From assembly GCF_023028105.1 (NCBI RefSeq), contig NZ_CP095491.1, forward strand, positions 744,001 to 808,000: a stretch of 64,000 bases of DNA, read 5' to 3'. The translations under genes and the position numbers were made by a program. Under the pieces are notes generated by a model that saw only the letters and a list, made by a program, of their open reading frames with translations, had not been told where the DNA came from and searched no databases. Numbering within the stretch: position 1 is the stretch's first letter; every line of letters begins with the position of its first letter. Positions 22,373-31,937 of this stretch are shown in pieces. The DNA comes from Halosolutus gelatinilyticus (GTDB taxonomy: Archaea > Halobacteriota > Halobacteria > Halobacteriales > Natrialbaceae).

Positions 22373-24853
22373 GTGACTGATCTCCCGCCGCAGACGTCGA
22401 TCAAGCGGTGGTTCGTGACGACGAATCACAAGGACGTCGGTATTCTCTATCTCGCGACGGGGTTGTTCTTCCTCGTATTCGGCGGGGTCCTCGCGCTGTT
22501 GATGCGCGCGCACCTGTGGCAGACCGGCGGCCTCGGGATTCTCGAAGCGAGCGAGTACAACCAGTCCGTTACGACCCACGGGCTGTTGATGGTTTTCTGG
22601 TTCCTCTCGCCGTTCGCGTTCGGGTTCGCGAACTACATCGTCCCGCTGCAGATCGGGGCGAAGGACCTCGCGTTCCCGCGGCTGAACGCGCTGAGTTACT
22701 GGTTCTACCTGTTCTCGGGACTTCTGATCGGCATCTCGTTCTTCCAGCAGTCCGCGTTCGCCGGCGGCTGGACGATGTACGCGCCGCTGAACGTGCCGAT
22801 GTTCCGCACGGTGACGGAGGCGACCGCGGGCGGAAACACGACGATCCTGGGGCTGACGCTGTTTATCATGTCCGTCACGATCGGGACGGTGAACTTCCTC
22901 ACGACGATTCACCGATCGCGCGCGGAGGGACTGGGCCTGTGGAACCTCCCGCTGTTCACGTGGTCGATCCTGTTGACGGTCTGGATGATGCTGTTCGCGT
23001 TCGCGGCGCTGCTCGCCGCGCTGTTGTTGCTGTCGAGCGATCGCATCATGCTGACGCAGTACTTCTCGACCGAGCAGGGATCGAGCCTGCTGTGGGCGCA
23101 CCTGTTCTGGTTCTTCGGGCACCCGGAGGTGTACATCGTCTTCTTCCCGGCGCTGGGAATCATGTTCGAGACGTTCCAGACGTTCACCGGGCGCCGGCTC
23201 GTCGGTCGGAAGTGGGTCATCATCGCGATGGTGCTCGTGGCGGTCCAGTCGTTCCTGGTCTGGATGCACCACATGTTCCTGACGACGATCAACCTGGAGA
23301 TCAAGACGCTGTTCATGGCGACGACGATCGGCATCTCGCTGCCGTTTGACCTGATGGTCTTCGCGCTGATCTACACCATGGTCAAGGGCCGGGTCCGGTT
23401 CACGACGCCGTTTCTCTTCAGCCTCGGCGCGCTCGTGCTGTTCATTCTGGGTGGCATCACCGGGGTCTTCCTCGGCGCGGTCGTGCTCGACTACGAGTTC
23501 CGCGGCACCTACTGGGTCGTCGCCCACTTCCACTACGTGATGGTCTCGGGTGCGACGGCCCTGTTCGGCGGGCTCTACTACTGGTGGCCGAAGATCTCCG
23601 GAAAGATGTACTCGGAAGCCCTGGGGAAACTCAACTTCGCGGTATACTTCGTCGGCTTCAATCTGCTGTACTTCCCGATGTTCCTCGCCTGGGAGACGCC
23701 GCGGCGCGTCTTCCATTACCCCGGATCGACCCAGCCGTATCACCAACTCGCGACGGTCGGCGCCTTCATCTTCGGCGCGTCGTTTCTGATCATGTTCGCG
23801 ACGTTCGTCCACAGCTGGATCCGGGGTCCCGACGCACCCGACAACCCCTGGCAGTTCTCGCGCACCGCCGAGTGGGCGACCGCCTCCCCGCCGCCGCTCG
23901 AGAACTGGCCCGATCGGCCGAGCTACACGAGCGGTCACCTCGAGTTCGTCGACGATACGGCCACCGACGGAGGGGTGGACGGGGCGACGGCGAACGGCGG
24001 CGCGATGGCCGAGGACGTCCACCGGACCGCGGTCGCCACGGATCACGCCGACCACGCCAGCGTCTGGCCGTTCATGATCGGGGTCGGGATGTTCGTCACC
24101 TTCCTCGGCCTGTCCGGACTGACGCCGTACGTCGCGGAGTTCGCGATGGCGCGCGGACTCGAGGTGGCCCAGCCCGGAACGGCCGAGATCCGCTACCCGC
24201 TGCTCACCCTCGCGGGCGTCGCGGTCCTCGGCTATGCCCTCTTCGAGTTCGGACGCGAGCGGTTCCGCGCGCCCGAGCTGGCGATCGCCGAGCGCTGGCC
24301 GTTCGACGGGGTCGGCACCACGAAACTCGGGGTCTGGTTTTTCCTGGCCTCCGACGTGGTCGTCTTCGGCGCCGTCATCGGTGCGTACGTTTTCCTTCGG
24401 ATCCACATCGGCTGGAACGAGTGGGGACCGGTTCCGCCGTCGACGCTGGCCGGGCTGTTCAACACGTACGTCCTGTTAACCTCGAGTTTCACGGTCGTCC
24501 TCGCGCTCGTGATGGCCGAACGCGGCAACAGAAGCGGGCTCGTGGCGTCGATCGGGGCGACGCTGCTGCTCGGACTCACCTTCCTCGGCGTGAAATCGTG
24601 GGAGTGGTCCGAGGAGTTCGCCCACGGCGTCTACTGGTTCACCGACCTCGAGTACTCCGTCTACTTCTTCACGACGGGGTTGCACGCGCTCCACGTGATC
24701 CTCGGCCTGTTGCTCGCGGGGTTCCTGCTCTACCGGATCGTCGCCGCCGACGCCTACCTGGAGGATCACCGACCGGTGGAGTTCTTCGGGCTCTACTGGC
24801 ACTTCGTCGACATCGTCTGGGTCTTCCTCTTCCCGCTGTTCTACCTGATGTAG
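22373..24853 (+). CDS. coxA: Cytochrome c oxidase subunit I-III fusion (heme-copper oxidase)
   Basis: An 826-residue membrane protein that reduces O2 to water while pumping protons. Subunit I ligands are intact: His69 (HGLLM, low-spin heme), H250 and Tyr254 of GHPEVY (CuB ligand and cross-linked Tyr), His299/His300 (CuB) and His385/His387 of HFHY (high-spin and low-spin heme). The TTNHKDVG start is family-typical. After about residue 560 a second hydrophobic domain begins (WPFMIGVGMFV) with FFTTGLHALHVILGL and WHFVDIVWVFLFPLFYL, which is subunit III. A Gly/Asp-rich linker joins the two. Subunit II is not adjacent, so its CuA protein must be encoded elsewhere. Start GTG with a strong Shine-Dalgarno. 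Confidence 0.95.
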   Translation: MTDLPPQTSIKRWFVTTNHKDVGILYLATGLFFLVFGGVLALLMRAHLWQTGGLGILEASEYNQSVTTHGLLMVFWFLSPFAFGFANYIVPLQIGAKDLAFPRLNALSYWFYLFSGLLIGISFFQQSAFAGGWTMYAPLNVPMFRTVTEATAGGNTTILGLTLFIMSVTIGTVNFLTTIHRSRAEGLGLWNLPLFTWSILLTVWMMLFAFAALLAALLLLSSDRIMLTQYFSTEQGSSLLWAHLFWFFGHPEVYIVFFPALGIMFETFQTFTGRRLVGRKWVIIAMVLVAVQSFLVWMHHMFLTTINLEIKTLFMATTIGISLPFDLMVFALIYTMVKGRVRFTTPFLFSLGALVLFILGGITGVFLGAVVLDYEFRGTYWVVAHFHYVMVSGATALFGGLYYWWPKISGKMYSEALGKLNFAVYFVGFNLLYFPMFLAWETPRRVFHYPGSTQPYHQLATVGAFIFGASFLIMFATFVHSWIRGPDAPDNPWQFSRTAEWATASPPPLENWPDRPSYTSGHLEFVDDTATDGGVDGATANGGAMAEDVHRTAVATDHADHASVWPFMIGVGMFVTFLGLSGLTPYVAEFAMARGLEVAQPGTAEIRYPLLTLAGVAVLGYALFEFGRERFRAPELAIAERWPFDGVGTTKLGVWFFLASDVVVFGAVIGAYVFLRIHIGWNEWGPVPPSTLAGLFNTYVLLTSSFTVVLALVMAERGNRSGLVASIGATLLLGLTFLGVKSWEWSEEFAHGVYWFTDLEYSVYFFTTGLHALHVILGLLLAGFLLYRIVAADAYLEDHRPVEFFGLYWHFVDIVWVFLFPLFYLM

Positions 24854-24958
24854 CGGCGGGCCCCTCGCTTCCCGCTGCGTTTCGCGTCGTCGACCGTCGG
24901 ATCCGGTACCAGTCGATTACAAGACGCCGGCCCGAAAACCACCGCGTAGGCCATGGTC

Positions 24959-25726
24959 ATGGAACTCTCCGCGTTCGTCGATCGACTCGACGAGGAGCTT
25001 CGAACCGCCGACTACGCCGACCTCGACGCCAGCGCGAACGGGCTGCAGGTCGGCCCCGACGAGGGCACCGTCGAGCACGTCGCCTTCGCCGTGGACGGCG
25101 TTCGCGAGACGTTCGATCGGGCGATCGAGGTCGGCGCCGACGCGATCGTCGCCCACCACGGGATCTTGTGGGGCGGCTTCGATCGCGTGACGGGCCGCAC
25201 CTACGATCGAATCGCTCCGCTGATCGAGCACGACCTCGCGCTGTACGTCTCGCACCTGCCGCTCGACGGCCACCAGGAACTCGGGAACGCGGCCGGGGTG
25301 GCGGACGTGCTCGATCTCGAGAACCGAACGCCCTTCGGCGAACTCGGCTCCGAATACGTCGGCCAGCGCGGAGTCGCGTCCGACCCGTACGCGCCGGACG
25401 AACTCCGCGATCGGCTGGGGAGCGACCTCGAAACCGGCGACCGCTCCGTTCAGGTGCTCGAGTTCGGCCCCGACGAGATCGAGGAGGTCGCGATCGTCAC
25501 GGGCAGCGGCACCGACTGGCTCGACGAGGCCGTCGCGGCGGGCGCGGACGCGCTCGTTACGGGCGAGGGCAAACAGCAGGTCTACCACGAGGCCAGGGAA
25601 GCGGGGATTCACGTCGTCCTCGCCGGCCACTACGCCACCGAGACGTTCGGCGTTCGATCGGTGCGGGACCTCGTCGACGACTGGGGCCTGGAGACGACGT
25701 ACGTCGAGGTCCCGACGGGGCTGTAG
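24959..25726 (+). CDS. Nif3-like dinuclear metal-centre protein
   Basis: A 255-residue NIF3/YbgI-family protein that forms ring-shaped hexamers with two metal ions per subunit; a GTP cyclohydrolase-I-like role has been proposed in some archaea, but the function is unsettled. Visible ligands are IVAHHGILWGG, the SHLPLDGHQELGN motif and the C-terminal VLAGHYATETFGV, with LVTGEGKQQ in the second half. The chosen ATG 24959 begins MELSAFVDRLDEEL; ATG 24953 two codons earlier is the alternative. The gene is 105 bases after the oxidase gene and converges with the MFS transporter. Confidence 0.92.
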   Translation: MELSAFVDRLDEELRTADYADLDASANGLQVGPDEGTVEHVAFAVDGVRETFDRAIEVGADAIVAHHGILWGGFDRVTGRTYDRIAPLIEHDLALYVSHLPLDGHQELGNAAGVADVLDLENRTPFGELGSEYVGQRGVASDPYAPDELRDRLGSDLETGDRSVQVLEFGPDEIEEVAIVTGSGTDWLDEAVAAGADALVTGEGKQQVYHEAREAGIHVVLAGHYATETFGVRSVRDLVDDWGLETTYVEVPTGL

Positions 25727-25748
25727 GGCGATCGGCGTCGGGCGGCGC

Positions 25749-27047
25749 TCAGTCCGTTCCCGCCTCGATCGCCTCGGCGTCCTCCCCGGCGAAGAAGCGA
25801 TCGACGCCGGCCAGCAGGCCGACGGCGAGGACGGTGCCGACGAGCGCGAAGCCCGCGATCAGCAGGAAGAACGTCGACAGGGGGAAGCCGCCGAGGACGA
25901 AGCCGCCGATCGCGATGCTCGCGGAGCCGAGGCCGAACTCGCCGAGGTAGGTGTAGCCGTAGGAGAGGCCGCGGCTGTCCGGCGGGGTGTAGACAGCGAC
26001 CGCGTTCTGGTAGAACGGCTGGATGGCGAAGAGGAAGAAGCCGAAGACGCCACAGAGGGCGACGATCGCGAGCAGCCCCATGTCGGTGACGGGGACGAAC
26101 GCGGCCGCGAGCAGCGCCAGAACGGCGAAGAGGCCGGCGAGCCCGCGGGCGGGTGCGATCCGATCGGTGAGTTTCCCGCCGACGTACTGGCCGGCCATCC
26201 CGACGACGAGCAGGCCGACGTAGATGTAGAACTCGACGTTGAGGTCGTACCGCTCGAGCGTCGGCGCGACCGCGATCCCCTCGATCGCTGGCAGGCCGTG
26301 GAGGATCTCGGGGAGGAAGGTGAGCATCCCGCGGTAGTACAGCCCTTCGAAGGTGACGATCACGAAGACGATCGCGAAGGCGCTGGCGAACAGCGTGCGG
26401 GAGTTTCCGAGCAGATCGGAGGGTGACAGCGCCTCGTCGGGGCCGGCGTCGACGTCCTCGTCGACGGCCGCCGTCGGGTCGAAGTCCGCCCGAAGCCCGT
26501 AGGCGGCCGCGAGAAAGCCGGGAACCGCGAGGAGCGCGGCGACGACGTGCCACCGCTCCCAGCCGAAGACGATGAGCAGCGTGGCGGCGGCGAACGGGCC
26601 GAACGCGATACCGACGTTGCCGGCGATGCCGTGCCAGGCGAAGACGGTGCCGCGATCCTCGACGCCGGTGCTGATCAGCGACAGTCCGGCGGGATGGTAG
26701 ACGCTCGCCGCGATCCCCCACAGCACGAGACCGACGGCGATCGCGTAGATGGAGTCAAGGAACGCCGCAGCGGCGAGGACGAGAAACGAGGCGCTCATCC
26801 CGACGAGACAGAGCAGGATGAGCCGTTTCGTCCCGTACCGATCGGCGAGGATACCGCCCGGGAGCGCGCCGGCGCCGAATGGGGCGTAGCCGAGCGCGAC
26901 GATGAGTCCGGCAAGCGCGACCCGCACGTCGAACTCCGCGAGCCAAACGACGAGAAAGATGGGGATCGACGTCTCGAACCAGTGAACCAGCGCGTGGCCG
27001 GCCATCGTGAAGCTGGCGATCGATCGATCGTTCGCGTTGAGGGCCAT
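25749..27047 (-). CDS. Major facilitator superfamily transporter
   Basis: A 432-residue integral membrane protein with about 12 helices. The loop after helix 2 reads GGILADRYGTKRLI, the MFS motif A; a central acidic cytoplasmic loop (DPTAAVDEDVDAGPDEALSP, near residue 190) separates the two halves, and a second motif-A-like stretch (GGKLTDRIAPARGL) opens the C-terminal half. These features indicate a proton- or sodium-coupled single-substrate transporter, but the substrate cannot be inferred. Start ATG 27047 gives MALNANDRSIASFTMAGHAL, with helix 1 following. It is transcribed toward Nif3 and its upstream neighbour is the deacetylase on the same strand. Confidence 0.9.
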   Translation of the reverse strand: MALNANDRSIASFTMAGHALVHWFETSIPIFLVVWLAEFDVRVALAGLIVALGYAPFGAGALPGGILADRYGTKRLILLCLVGMSASFLVLAAAAFLDSIYAIAVGLVLWGIAASVYHPAGLSLISTGVEDRGTVFAWHGIAGNVGIAFGPFAAATLLIVFGWERWHVVAALLAVPGFLAAAYGLRADFDPTAAVDEDVDAGPDEALSPSDLLGNSRTLFASAFAIVFVIVTFEGLYYRGMLTFLPEILHGLPAIEGIAVAPTLERYDLNVEFYIYVGLLVVGMAGQYVGGKLTDRIAPARGLAGLFAVLALLAAAFVPVTDMGLLAIVALCGVFGFFLFAIQPFYQNAVAVYTPPDSRGLSYGYTYLGEFGLGSASIAIGGFVLGGFPLSTFFLLIAGFALVGTVLAVGLLAGVDRFFAGEDAEAIEAGTD

Positions 27048-27166
27048 CGAATCGGTACTCCAATCGGCACGTTCTACGCACTTAGCGGCTTGGATCCGGC
27101 CCGCGGATCGGCACGCACCCGTCCCGGCCGTCGGCGCCGCCGGATCGGACGACGGCGGCGAACCGT

Positions 27167-28444
27167 TCAGAACAGGTACGATCGTTCGAGGTCCCGAGGC
27201 AGGATGACGTCGATCTCGCCGGCCGACTCGTACTCGTGGAGCGCCTCGATCGTCGCCTCGAAGTCCGCGAGCGTCTCGCCTTCGAGGCCGTGAAAGAGCA
27301 GCGACGAGATGCCCCGAAGTTCGGCGGTCCGCTCGATCGCCGTCCGCGCCCGCTCGGCGTCCGGTTCGCCGAGGCGGGACGCGAGGGTCGTGTTGGTGGT
27401 GTACCCCTGCCCGACGCCGCCGCCGGCGAACCCGATGCTGTGGTGCTCGTCGACGAGTTCGATCGTCGTCGCGTCGTACGCGCCGAACGGGTAGGCGAAG
27501 TACTCGGCCCCCTCCTCGAAGCCGTGCTCCCGGAGCCACGCCTTACCCTCGCGGATCTCGGTTTCCTGTTCGCTCGCGTCGAGTTCCGGGAGTTCCGCGT
27601 GGGTCATCGTGTGGTTGGCGATACACCAGCCCGCGTCCCGAAGCTCGCGCGCCTGGTCGAGCGACAGCGCCGGACCGCCGTCCGACCCCCGCTCGATGGA
27701 CCCGGGGTTGACGAACGAGACGGCGGGGTAACCGTACGGCTCCAGTATCGGGAGCGCCTCCGTGTAATCCGTCTCGTTGCCGTCGTCGAACTGGATCATC
27801 ACCTTCCCCCGCTCCGGACGCGGGGTGAAGTGGAGGTCGTCGAGCCAGACGGTTCGCGCGTCGTCGTCGGCCGTCCACAGCCGTACCTGGACCTCGACGA
27901 TCGCTCCATGGTCGAACCCGTCGTCGACGGCGGTGAGTCCGACGTTGTACCGCATGAACGGCAGGTCGGCGTCGATGCGCCGTCGGTACTCGATCCGGTT
28001 GCCGTTCTCGTCGAGCAGCCAGACGACGAGCGTGAGCCGATCGGCGGCCGCGGCGGCGATCCCGGGAACGACGTCCGTCAGGTCGCGGGGGGACGAGAAC
28101 GGCTTTCGGAGCCGAGTCGCACCCTCGTCGCGTCGCGTCTCGAGACGAGCGCTCTGGGTGCCGACGAACGATCGATCCGGATCCGGCGTCAGCGTGCCGC
28201 CGGAAACGTCCCACGCGGAGAGGTCCTCGAAGTCGTCGTCGGTTCCCTCCGGGTTCGCCCCCTCGGTCGCGGATTCGTCCGGGTCGTCCGCCGTTCGATC
28301 GGACTCGGGAGTCGCGTTCGAGTCGATCGCCGAGGACGACTCGGTCTCCGACGCCGGCTCGCGGTCGCGAGACGCCGACCGCGAGTCGGTACAGCCGGCG
28401 AGGCAGGTTGCCGACGCGAGCGCGAGGTACGTTCGTCGCTCCAT
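27167..28444 (-). CDS. Exported polysaccharide deacetylase (NodB-type) lipoprotein
   Basis: A 425-residue lipoprotein: MERRTYLALASATCLAGC carries a signal and lipobox, followed by a long acidic Ser/Asp/Glu linker (about residues 22-75). A beta-rich domain (about residues 75-205) precedes the catalytic NodB fold. The metal site is visible as VMIQFDDGNETD (Asp pair) and IANHTMTHAELPEL (His-x3-His), and the later FAYPFGAYDA motif is also typical. It most likely removes acetyl groups from an extracellular polysaccharide or glycan. ATG 28444 is fixed by the signal peptide. Confidence 0.88.
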   Translation of the reverse strand: MERRTYLALASATCLAGCTDSRSASRDREPASETESSSAIDSNATPESDRTADDPDESATEGANPEGTDDDFEDLSAWDVSGGTLTPDPDRSFVGTQSARLETRRDEGATRLRKPFSSPRDLTDVVPGIAAAAADRLTLVVWLLDENGNRIEYRRRIDADLPFMRYNVGLTAVDDGFDHGAIVEVQVRLWTADDDARTVWLDDLHFTPRPERGKVMIQFDDGNETDYTEALPILEPYGYPAVSFVNPGSIERGSDGGPALSLDQARELRDAGWCIANHTMTHAELPELDASEQETEIREGKAWLREHGFEEGAEYFAYPFGAYDATTIELVDEHHSIGFAGGGVGQGYTTNTTLASRLGEPDAERARTAIERTAELRGISSLLFHGLEGETLADFEATIEALHEYESAGEIDVILPRDLERSYLF

Positions 28445-28651
28445 GTACGACGAGAGCTATCGGATGCTTCCATTGTTATGTCCGCGTTACTGTCCGGACG
28501 TCGGACCGTTCTATCGATCCGAAACGTAGGGCGGGCCGAACGATCGCGGAAACGGCGAACCGGCGATTTCGCATAGAAAATCCGCCCCTCGACGGGTCGA
28601 CGCAGCGTTCCGATTGCGAAGCAGCGAGGCGGCGGCGCCCCAACTCGATCG

Positions 28652-29254
28652 TCAGCGATCCGCCAGGTCGTCGGCGTCACCGTCGACGCCGACCGCCTGT
28701 GAGACGTCGGCGTCGGCCGGGTCCTCCCGGCCGCCGACGACGAGGTCGCCGTCCTCGGTCTCGACGTAGACGTCGTCCGCGAAGCCACCCTCGGCGTGGG
28801 GGTGCTCCGGATCGTCGAGCTTTTCGGGCGTCGACGGGGCTTCGGGGATCCCCGCCGGCGGTTCGAACTGGCCGAGCGGGTCGTCGATCGTGATCTCCCA
28901 GCGCTCGAAGAAGTCGCGGTAGCGATCGTAGTGATCCTCGAGCTCGTCGGTCGGGAACTCCATCATCTCGGTCCAGCCGTGGTTGTAGAAGTCGAAGTTG
29001 GCCTGGACGTGGGTGATCTCGCGGGCCTCGGCCTCCGAGTACCCGTCCTGGAGCGCCCGGAGATAGGCGTCGATCGTCGCGTCGAAGAAGGCGTCGAGGT
29101 GCGCTTCCCGCTCCTCGGCGTGGTCGGGATCGGCCTTCCGCGTAAAAATCGTCGTGTGCAGCCGAACCAGCCCGGACTTGGCGACCGATCGGACGACCGG
29201 CGTCTCGAGCGCCTTCCGGGAGGCGAAGTGACGTGCGTTCTGGCGGATTTTCAT
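28652..29254 (-). CDS. Haloarchaeal conserved protein (DUF6149-like)
   Basis: A 200-residue cytosolic protein starting MKIRQNARHFASRKALETPV. I recall this opening as a widespread haloarchaeal family (DUF6149), but have no functional assignment. It is mostly helical up to about residue 135 (ADPDHAEEREAHLDAFFDAT; QANFDFYNHGWTEMMEFP) and ends in a disordered acidic tail with repeated Asp/Gly/Val. No metal site or transmembrane segment is seen. It is divergent from the FAD oxidoreductase across 308 bases and has no evident operon partner; the upstream region has its own promoter-like AT-rich stretches on both strands. Confidence 0.75.
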   Translation of the reverse strand: MKIRQNARHFASRKALETPVVRSVAKSGLVRLHTTIFTRKADPDHAEEREAHLDAFFDATIDAYLRALQDGYSEAEAREITHVQANFDFYNHGWTEMMEFPTDELEDHYDRYRDFFERWEITIDDPLGQFEPPAGIPEAPSTPEKLDDPEHPHAEGGFADDVYVETEDGDLVVGGREDPADADVSQAVGVDGDADDLADR

Positions 29255-29562
29255 CGGGCGGGCGTACGGGACCGACGCTTATGAAAGGGGGTACTACCGA
29301 CGGGGATCGGCGCGTCCGTCGGCCGATCGGGGCGTGACGGCTCGTCGACCATGTTGTCGACCCGGGTTTCGCCCCTCGCGCGTCGATCGCGCGATTTTCC
29401 GGTATTCTCGCGATGCCGGGAAACCGCGGCGTATTTCGGGACGAAGTTCCGATCGTCGAATCGAACGCCGAGACGATGGACGATCGTTGGCACATCACAC
29501 GGGGCTGATCGAAATGAACGAGATAGCAACCCACTTTAACCCTCATTACGAACCGTCACGGT
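29255..29562. other. Divergent 308-base intergenic region
   Basis: Holds the divergent promoters of the DUF6149-like gene and the FAD oxidoreductase. TTTAA at 29535-29539 serves the plus-strand gene. Short open frames here are GC-driven and show no coding features. I see no RNA gene. Confidence 0.5.
29535..29539 (+). promoter_or_regulatory. TATA box of the FAD oxidoreductase (leaderless)
   Basis: TTTAA in ACTTTAACC is centred 26 bases before ATG 29563, fixing that ATG as a leaderless start. Confidence 0.65.
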
Positions 29563-30801
29563 ATGACCCAGTACGTCATCATCGGTGACGGGATCTCGGG
29601 CAGTTCGGCCGCCGAGACCCTCCGGGAGGAAGACCCGGAGTCGGAGATTACCGTCATCACCGATGAGGGGGAGGCTCTGTACAACCGGATTCTCATCAAA
29701 GAACACGCGAAAGGAAAACTCCCGGAAGCCCCCATCTCGATCCACGACGAGGAGTGGTACGAGGACCGCGACATCGAGCTCTCGCTCAACACGCACGTGA
29801 CGAGCGTGGATACGGATTCGAAAATCGTCCACACCCACGAGGGCGACGATCTCTCCTACGACAAACTGCTGATCGCGACCGGCGGAACCCCGACGCAGCT
29901 CCCGGTCGAGAACAGCGACGCCGACGGCATCCACCACTTCTGGACGTTCCAGGACGCCCGCAAGATCCGCGAGAGCGCCGAAGCCGCCGACGACGCGGTC
30001 ATCGTCGGCGCCGGCCTCCTCGGCATCGACTTCGCCGCCGTCTGCGGTTCGCAGGGCGTCGAGGGCAAGTACCTCATGCGCGGCGATCGCTGGTGGCGGT
30101 ACGCGCTCTCGGGCGACGGCGCCGAGATCATGCACGACGGAATGCGCGAGAAGGGCGTCGAACCCGTCTTCGACAGCGGCGTCGATCGCTTCGAGGTCGA
30201 CGACGACGGCCACGTCGTCGCCGCGGTCGATCCGAACGGCGAGCGCTACGCCTGTGACTTCGCGGGCGTCGCGATCGGACTGTCGTTCAACACCGAGTAC
30301 CTCCGCGGCGCCGGCATCGAACATGATAACGGCATCCTCGTCGATCAGTACATGCAGACGAACGTCGAGGACGTCTACGCCGCGGGCGACATCACTCGAT
30401 TCTACGACGTGCTGCTGGGCGAACAGGCCCAGAACGGATCGTGGGGGTCGGCAAAAGAGCAGGGGCGGGTTGCCGCCGTCAACATGGCCGCGGACGACGA
30501 GGCGGAGGAGTTCCAGTGGGTCTCCTCGTACTCGATCACGCACTTCGACTTCCCCTTCCTCTCCTTCGGGCACCCCACCCTGGGAGACGACCACGCCGAA
30601 CGTCGCTACAGCGACACCGAGTGGCGCCGCCTCGCGTTCAAGGACGGTAAGATCGTCGGCGGCGTCCTCATCGGCGATCTCGCCCCGCAGAGCAAGTTCA
30701 AGCGGCTCATGCGCGAACAGCGCGTCGTCGCCGACCAGAAGGACGTTCTCCTCGCAGAAACCGTCGACCTCGACGAGCTCGCGGCTCCGCAGGAGCCGTA
30801 A
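29563..30801 (+). CDS. NAD(P)/FAD-dependent oxidoreductase (rubredoxin-reductase-like)
   Basis: A 412-residue pyridine-nucleotide-disulphide oxidoreductase without an active-site CxxxxC. The FAD loop is YVIIGDGISGSSAAETL, the NAD(P) loop is AVIVGAGLLGIDFAAV (about residue 145), and the FAD-ribityl motif is VEDVYAAGDITRFYD. The C-terminal domain (from about residue 320) has the WRRLAFKDGKIVGGVLIGD signature of NirB/ferredoxin- or rubredoxin-reductase relatives. It should pass electrons from NAD(P)H to a small iron-sulphur or heme partner; the partner is not encoded next door. A TATA box with leaderless spacing sets the start. Confidence 0.92.
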   Translation: MTQYVIIGDGISGSSAAETLREEDPESEITVITDEGEALYNRILIKEHAKGKLPEAPISIHDEEWYEDRDIELSLNTHVTSVDTDSKIVHTHEGDDLSYDKLLIATGGTPTQLPVENSDADGIHHFWTFQDARKIRESAEAADDAVIVGAGLLGIDFAAVCGSQGVEGKYLMRGDRWWRYALSGDGAEIMHDGMREKGVEPVFDSGVDRFEVDDDGHVVAAVDPNGERYACDFAGVAIGLSFNTEYLRGAGIEHDNGILVDQYMQTNVEDVYAAGDITRFYDVLLGEQAQNGSWGSAKEQGRVAAVNMAADDEAEEFQWVSSYSITHFDFPFLSFGHPTLGDDHAERRYSDTEWRRLAFKDGKIVGGVLIGDLAPQSKFKRLMREQRVVADQKDVLLAETVDLDELAAPQEP

Positions 30802-31060
30802 CCGCGAACGCCGTCGAGGGTTTTCGCGGCGATCGTTCCTCGCGGTCCCACGCGTCGTCGACGATCGGTCTTCGGGTACCCGATCCCCCTTCGCGGTACC
30901 GGGTTCGACCGACCTCGTCGACGATCGATCGGCGGCCCGCGTTCCGATCCCGATACGTCGGCATCTCAGCTCCGAGGCGCTCGCACCCGAGTGTGGCTCC
31001 GGAACGCGGTGGTTCCAGCGGAAGGGTTAAGTCCATGGTTGACATTCGGTAACAGCAGTC

Positions 31061-31297
31061 ATGGTACCCAGCGAACTCCTCGAACAGTCCTCGACGCTTC
31101 AGCTCCGCCGGGTCTCGGCGGTCGAGGTCGAAGCCGCCGTCCGTCACGTCGATCAACTCGACGAGGAGACGCTGACCGCCGTCTACGACGCCGTCGAGAA
31201 CGATCGATCGATCTCGACCGTCGGGGCCGAACTCGAATCCGGCGAGATCATCGTCTTCACCGACTACTACCGCGTCGAACGCGATCGACGGTGCTAG
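31061..31297 (+). CDS. Small haloarchaeal protein, 78 residues
   Basis: Starts MVPSELLEQSSTLQLRRVSA, predicted as a helix, an acidic helix-turn-helix-like middle (AVRHVDQLDEETLTAVYDAV) and a final beta hairpin with the FTDYYRVERDRRC end. No known family is recognised. It has a plausible promoter at GGTTAAG (around 31025-31031) and sits alone between the FAD oxidoreductase and the next conserved gene. Composition is acidic as for real haloarchaeal proteins. It may be a regulatory or binding peptide, but there is no evidence of function. Confidence 0.6.
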   Translation: MVPSELLEQSSTLQLRRVSAVEVEAAVRHVDQLDEETLTAVYDAVENDRSISTVGAELESGEIIVFTDYYRVERDRRC

Positions 31298-31359
31298 CCG
31301 CGTCTCGGACGATCGGGCGTATCGAAGCCGTTTTCCCGGGTGCGCGTCTTCGATGACGT

Positions 31360-31770
31360 ATGAACGGCGACAGCGACATGACCCTGGCGTTCGAACTCGA
31401 GGCGCTGAAAGAGCTCGCCTCGCCGGAGTCCGTCTTCGAGGACGCCAGAGGGTGGACCGAGTACATCGGCGTCGTCTCGGAGAAACCGACCTACGTCGTG
31501 ACGAACTTCACCCGAAAGAACCGCATCCGCCAGGACTTCTTCTCCGGTCCTCGCGGCAAACGGGAGAGTCTGGAGGGGGTCAAAGATCAGTTCGACACCG
31601 ATCGCCACGTCTTCATCGGCGTGGGCGAGGAGGACGAACGGCTGGCCGAGGCGGTCGACTGGGAGTACCTCGCGATCGAGGACGCCGCCGACGCGGCCGA
31701 CTGGGTGCTGGCCTCGAGCATCGAGACCGAAGAGGACGACGCCGAACCGGTCCGGGACGACTGGCCCTAA
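31360..31770 (+). CDS. Haloarchaeal conserved hypothetical, 136 residues
   Basis: A cytosolic protein with the segment MTLAFELEALKELASPESVF, then SRGWTEYIG-like DARGWTEYIGVVSEKPTYVV, and the strongly conserved-looking basic stretch NFTRKNRIRQDFFSGPRGKR, ending in an acidic DDWP tail. The core suggests an alpha/beta fold with a nucleic-acid-compatible basic loop, which is unusual in an acidic proteome. I recognise it as a family seen across haloarchaea but cannot name a function. Start ATG 31360 gives MNGDSDMTLAF; the internal Met7 is an alternative start. Confidence 0.7.
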   Translation: MNGDSDMTLAFELEALKELASPESVFEDARGWTEYIGVVSEKPTYVVTNFTRKNRIRQDFFSGPRGKRESLEGVKDQFDTDRHVFIGVGEEDERLAEAVDWEYLAIEDAADAADWVLASSIETEEDDAEPVRDDWP

Positions 31771-31937
31771 CGCCGGCCCCGGCGGCCCGTCGTTCGCCGG
31801 AGCCGATCCGAACGGTCCGGTCGGCCGGCGATGCGACGATTTTGGCGGAGTTTCGACGACGTTCGGACCACAACTCCGGAGGTCGACGATCGTGCTGGGT
31901 GGCGGCGACTTATAGTCGTCCTCCGCGATGGTCCGGT

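Noticed and set aside
22244-24406. 720-residue minus-strand frame across the oxidase gene
   Set aside because: Gln/Arg/Asp-rich antisense of hydrophobic helices; the coding strand has all the ligand residues.
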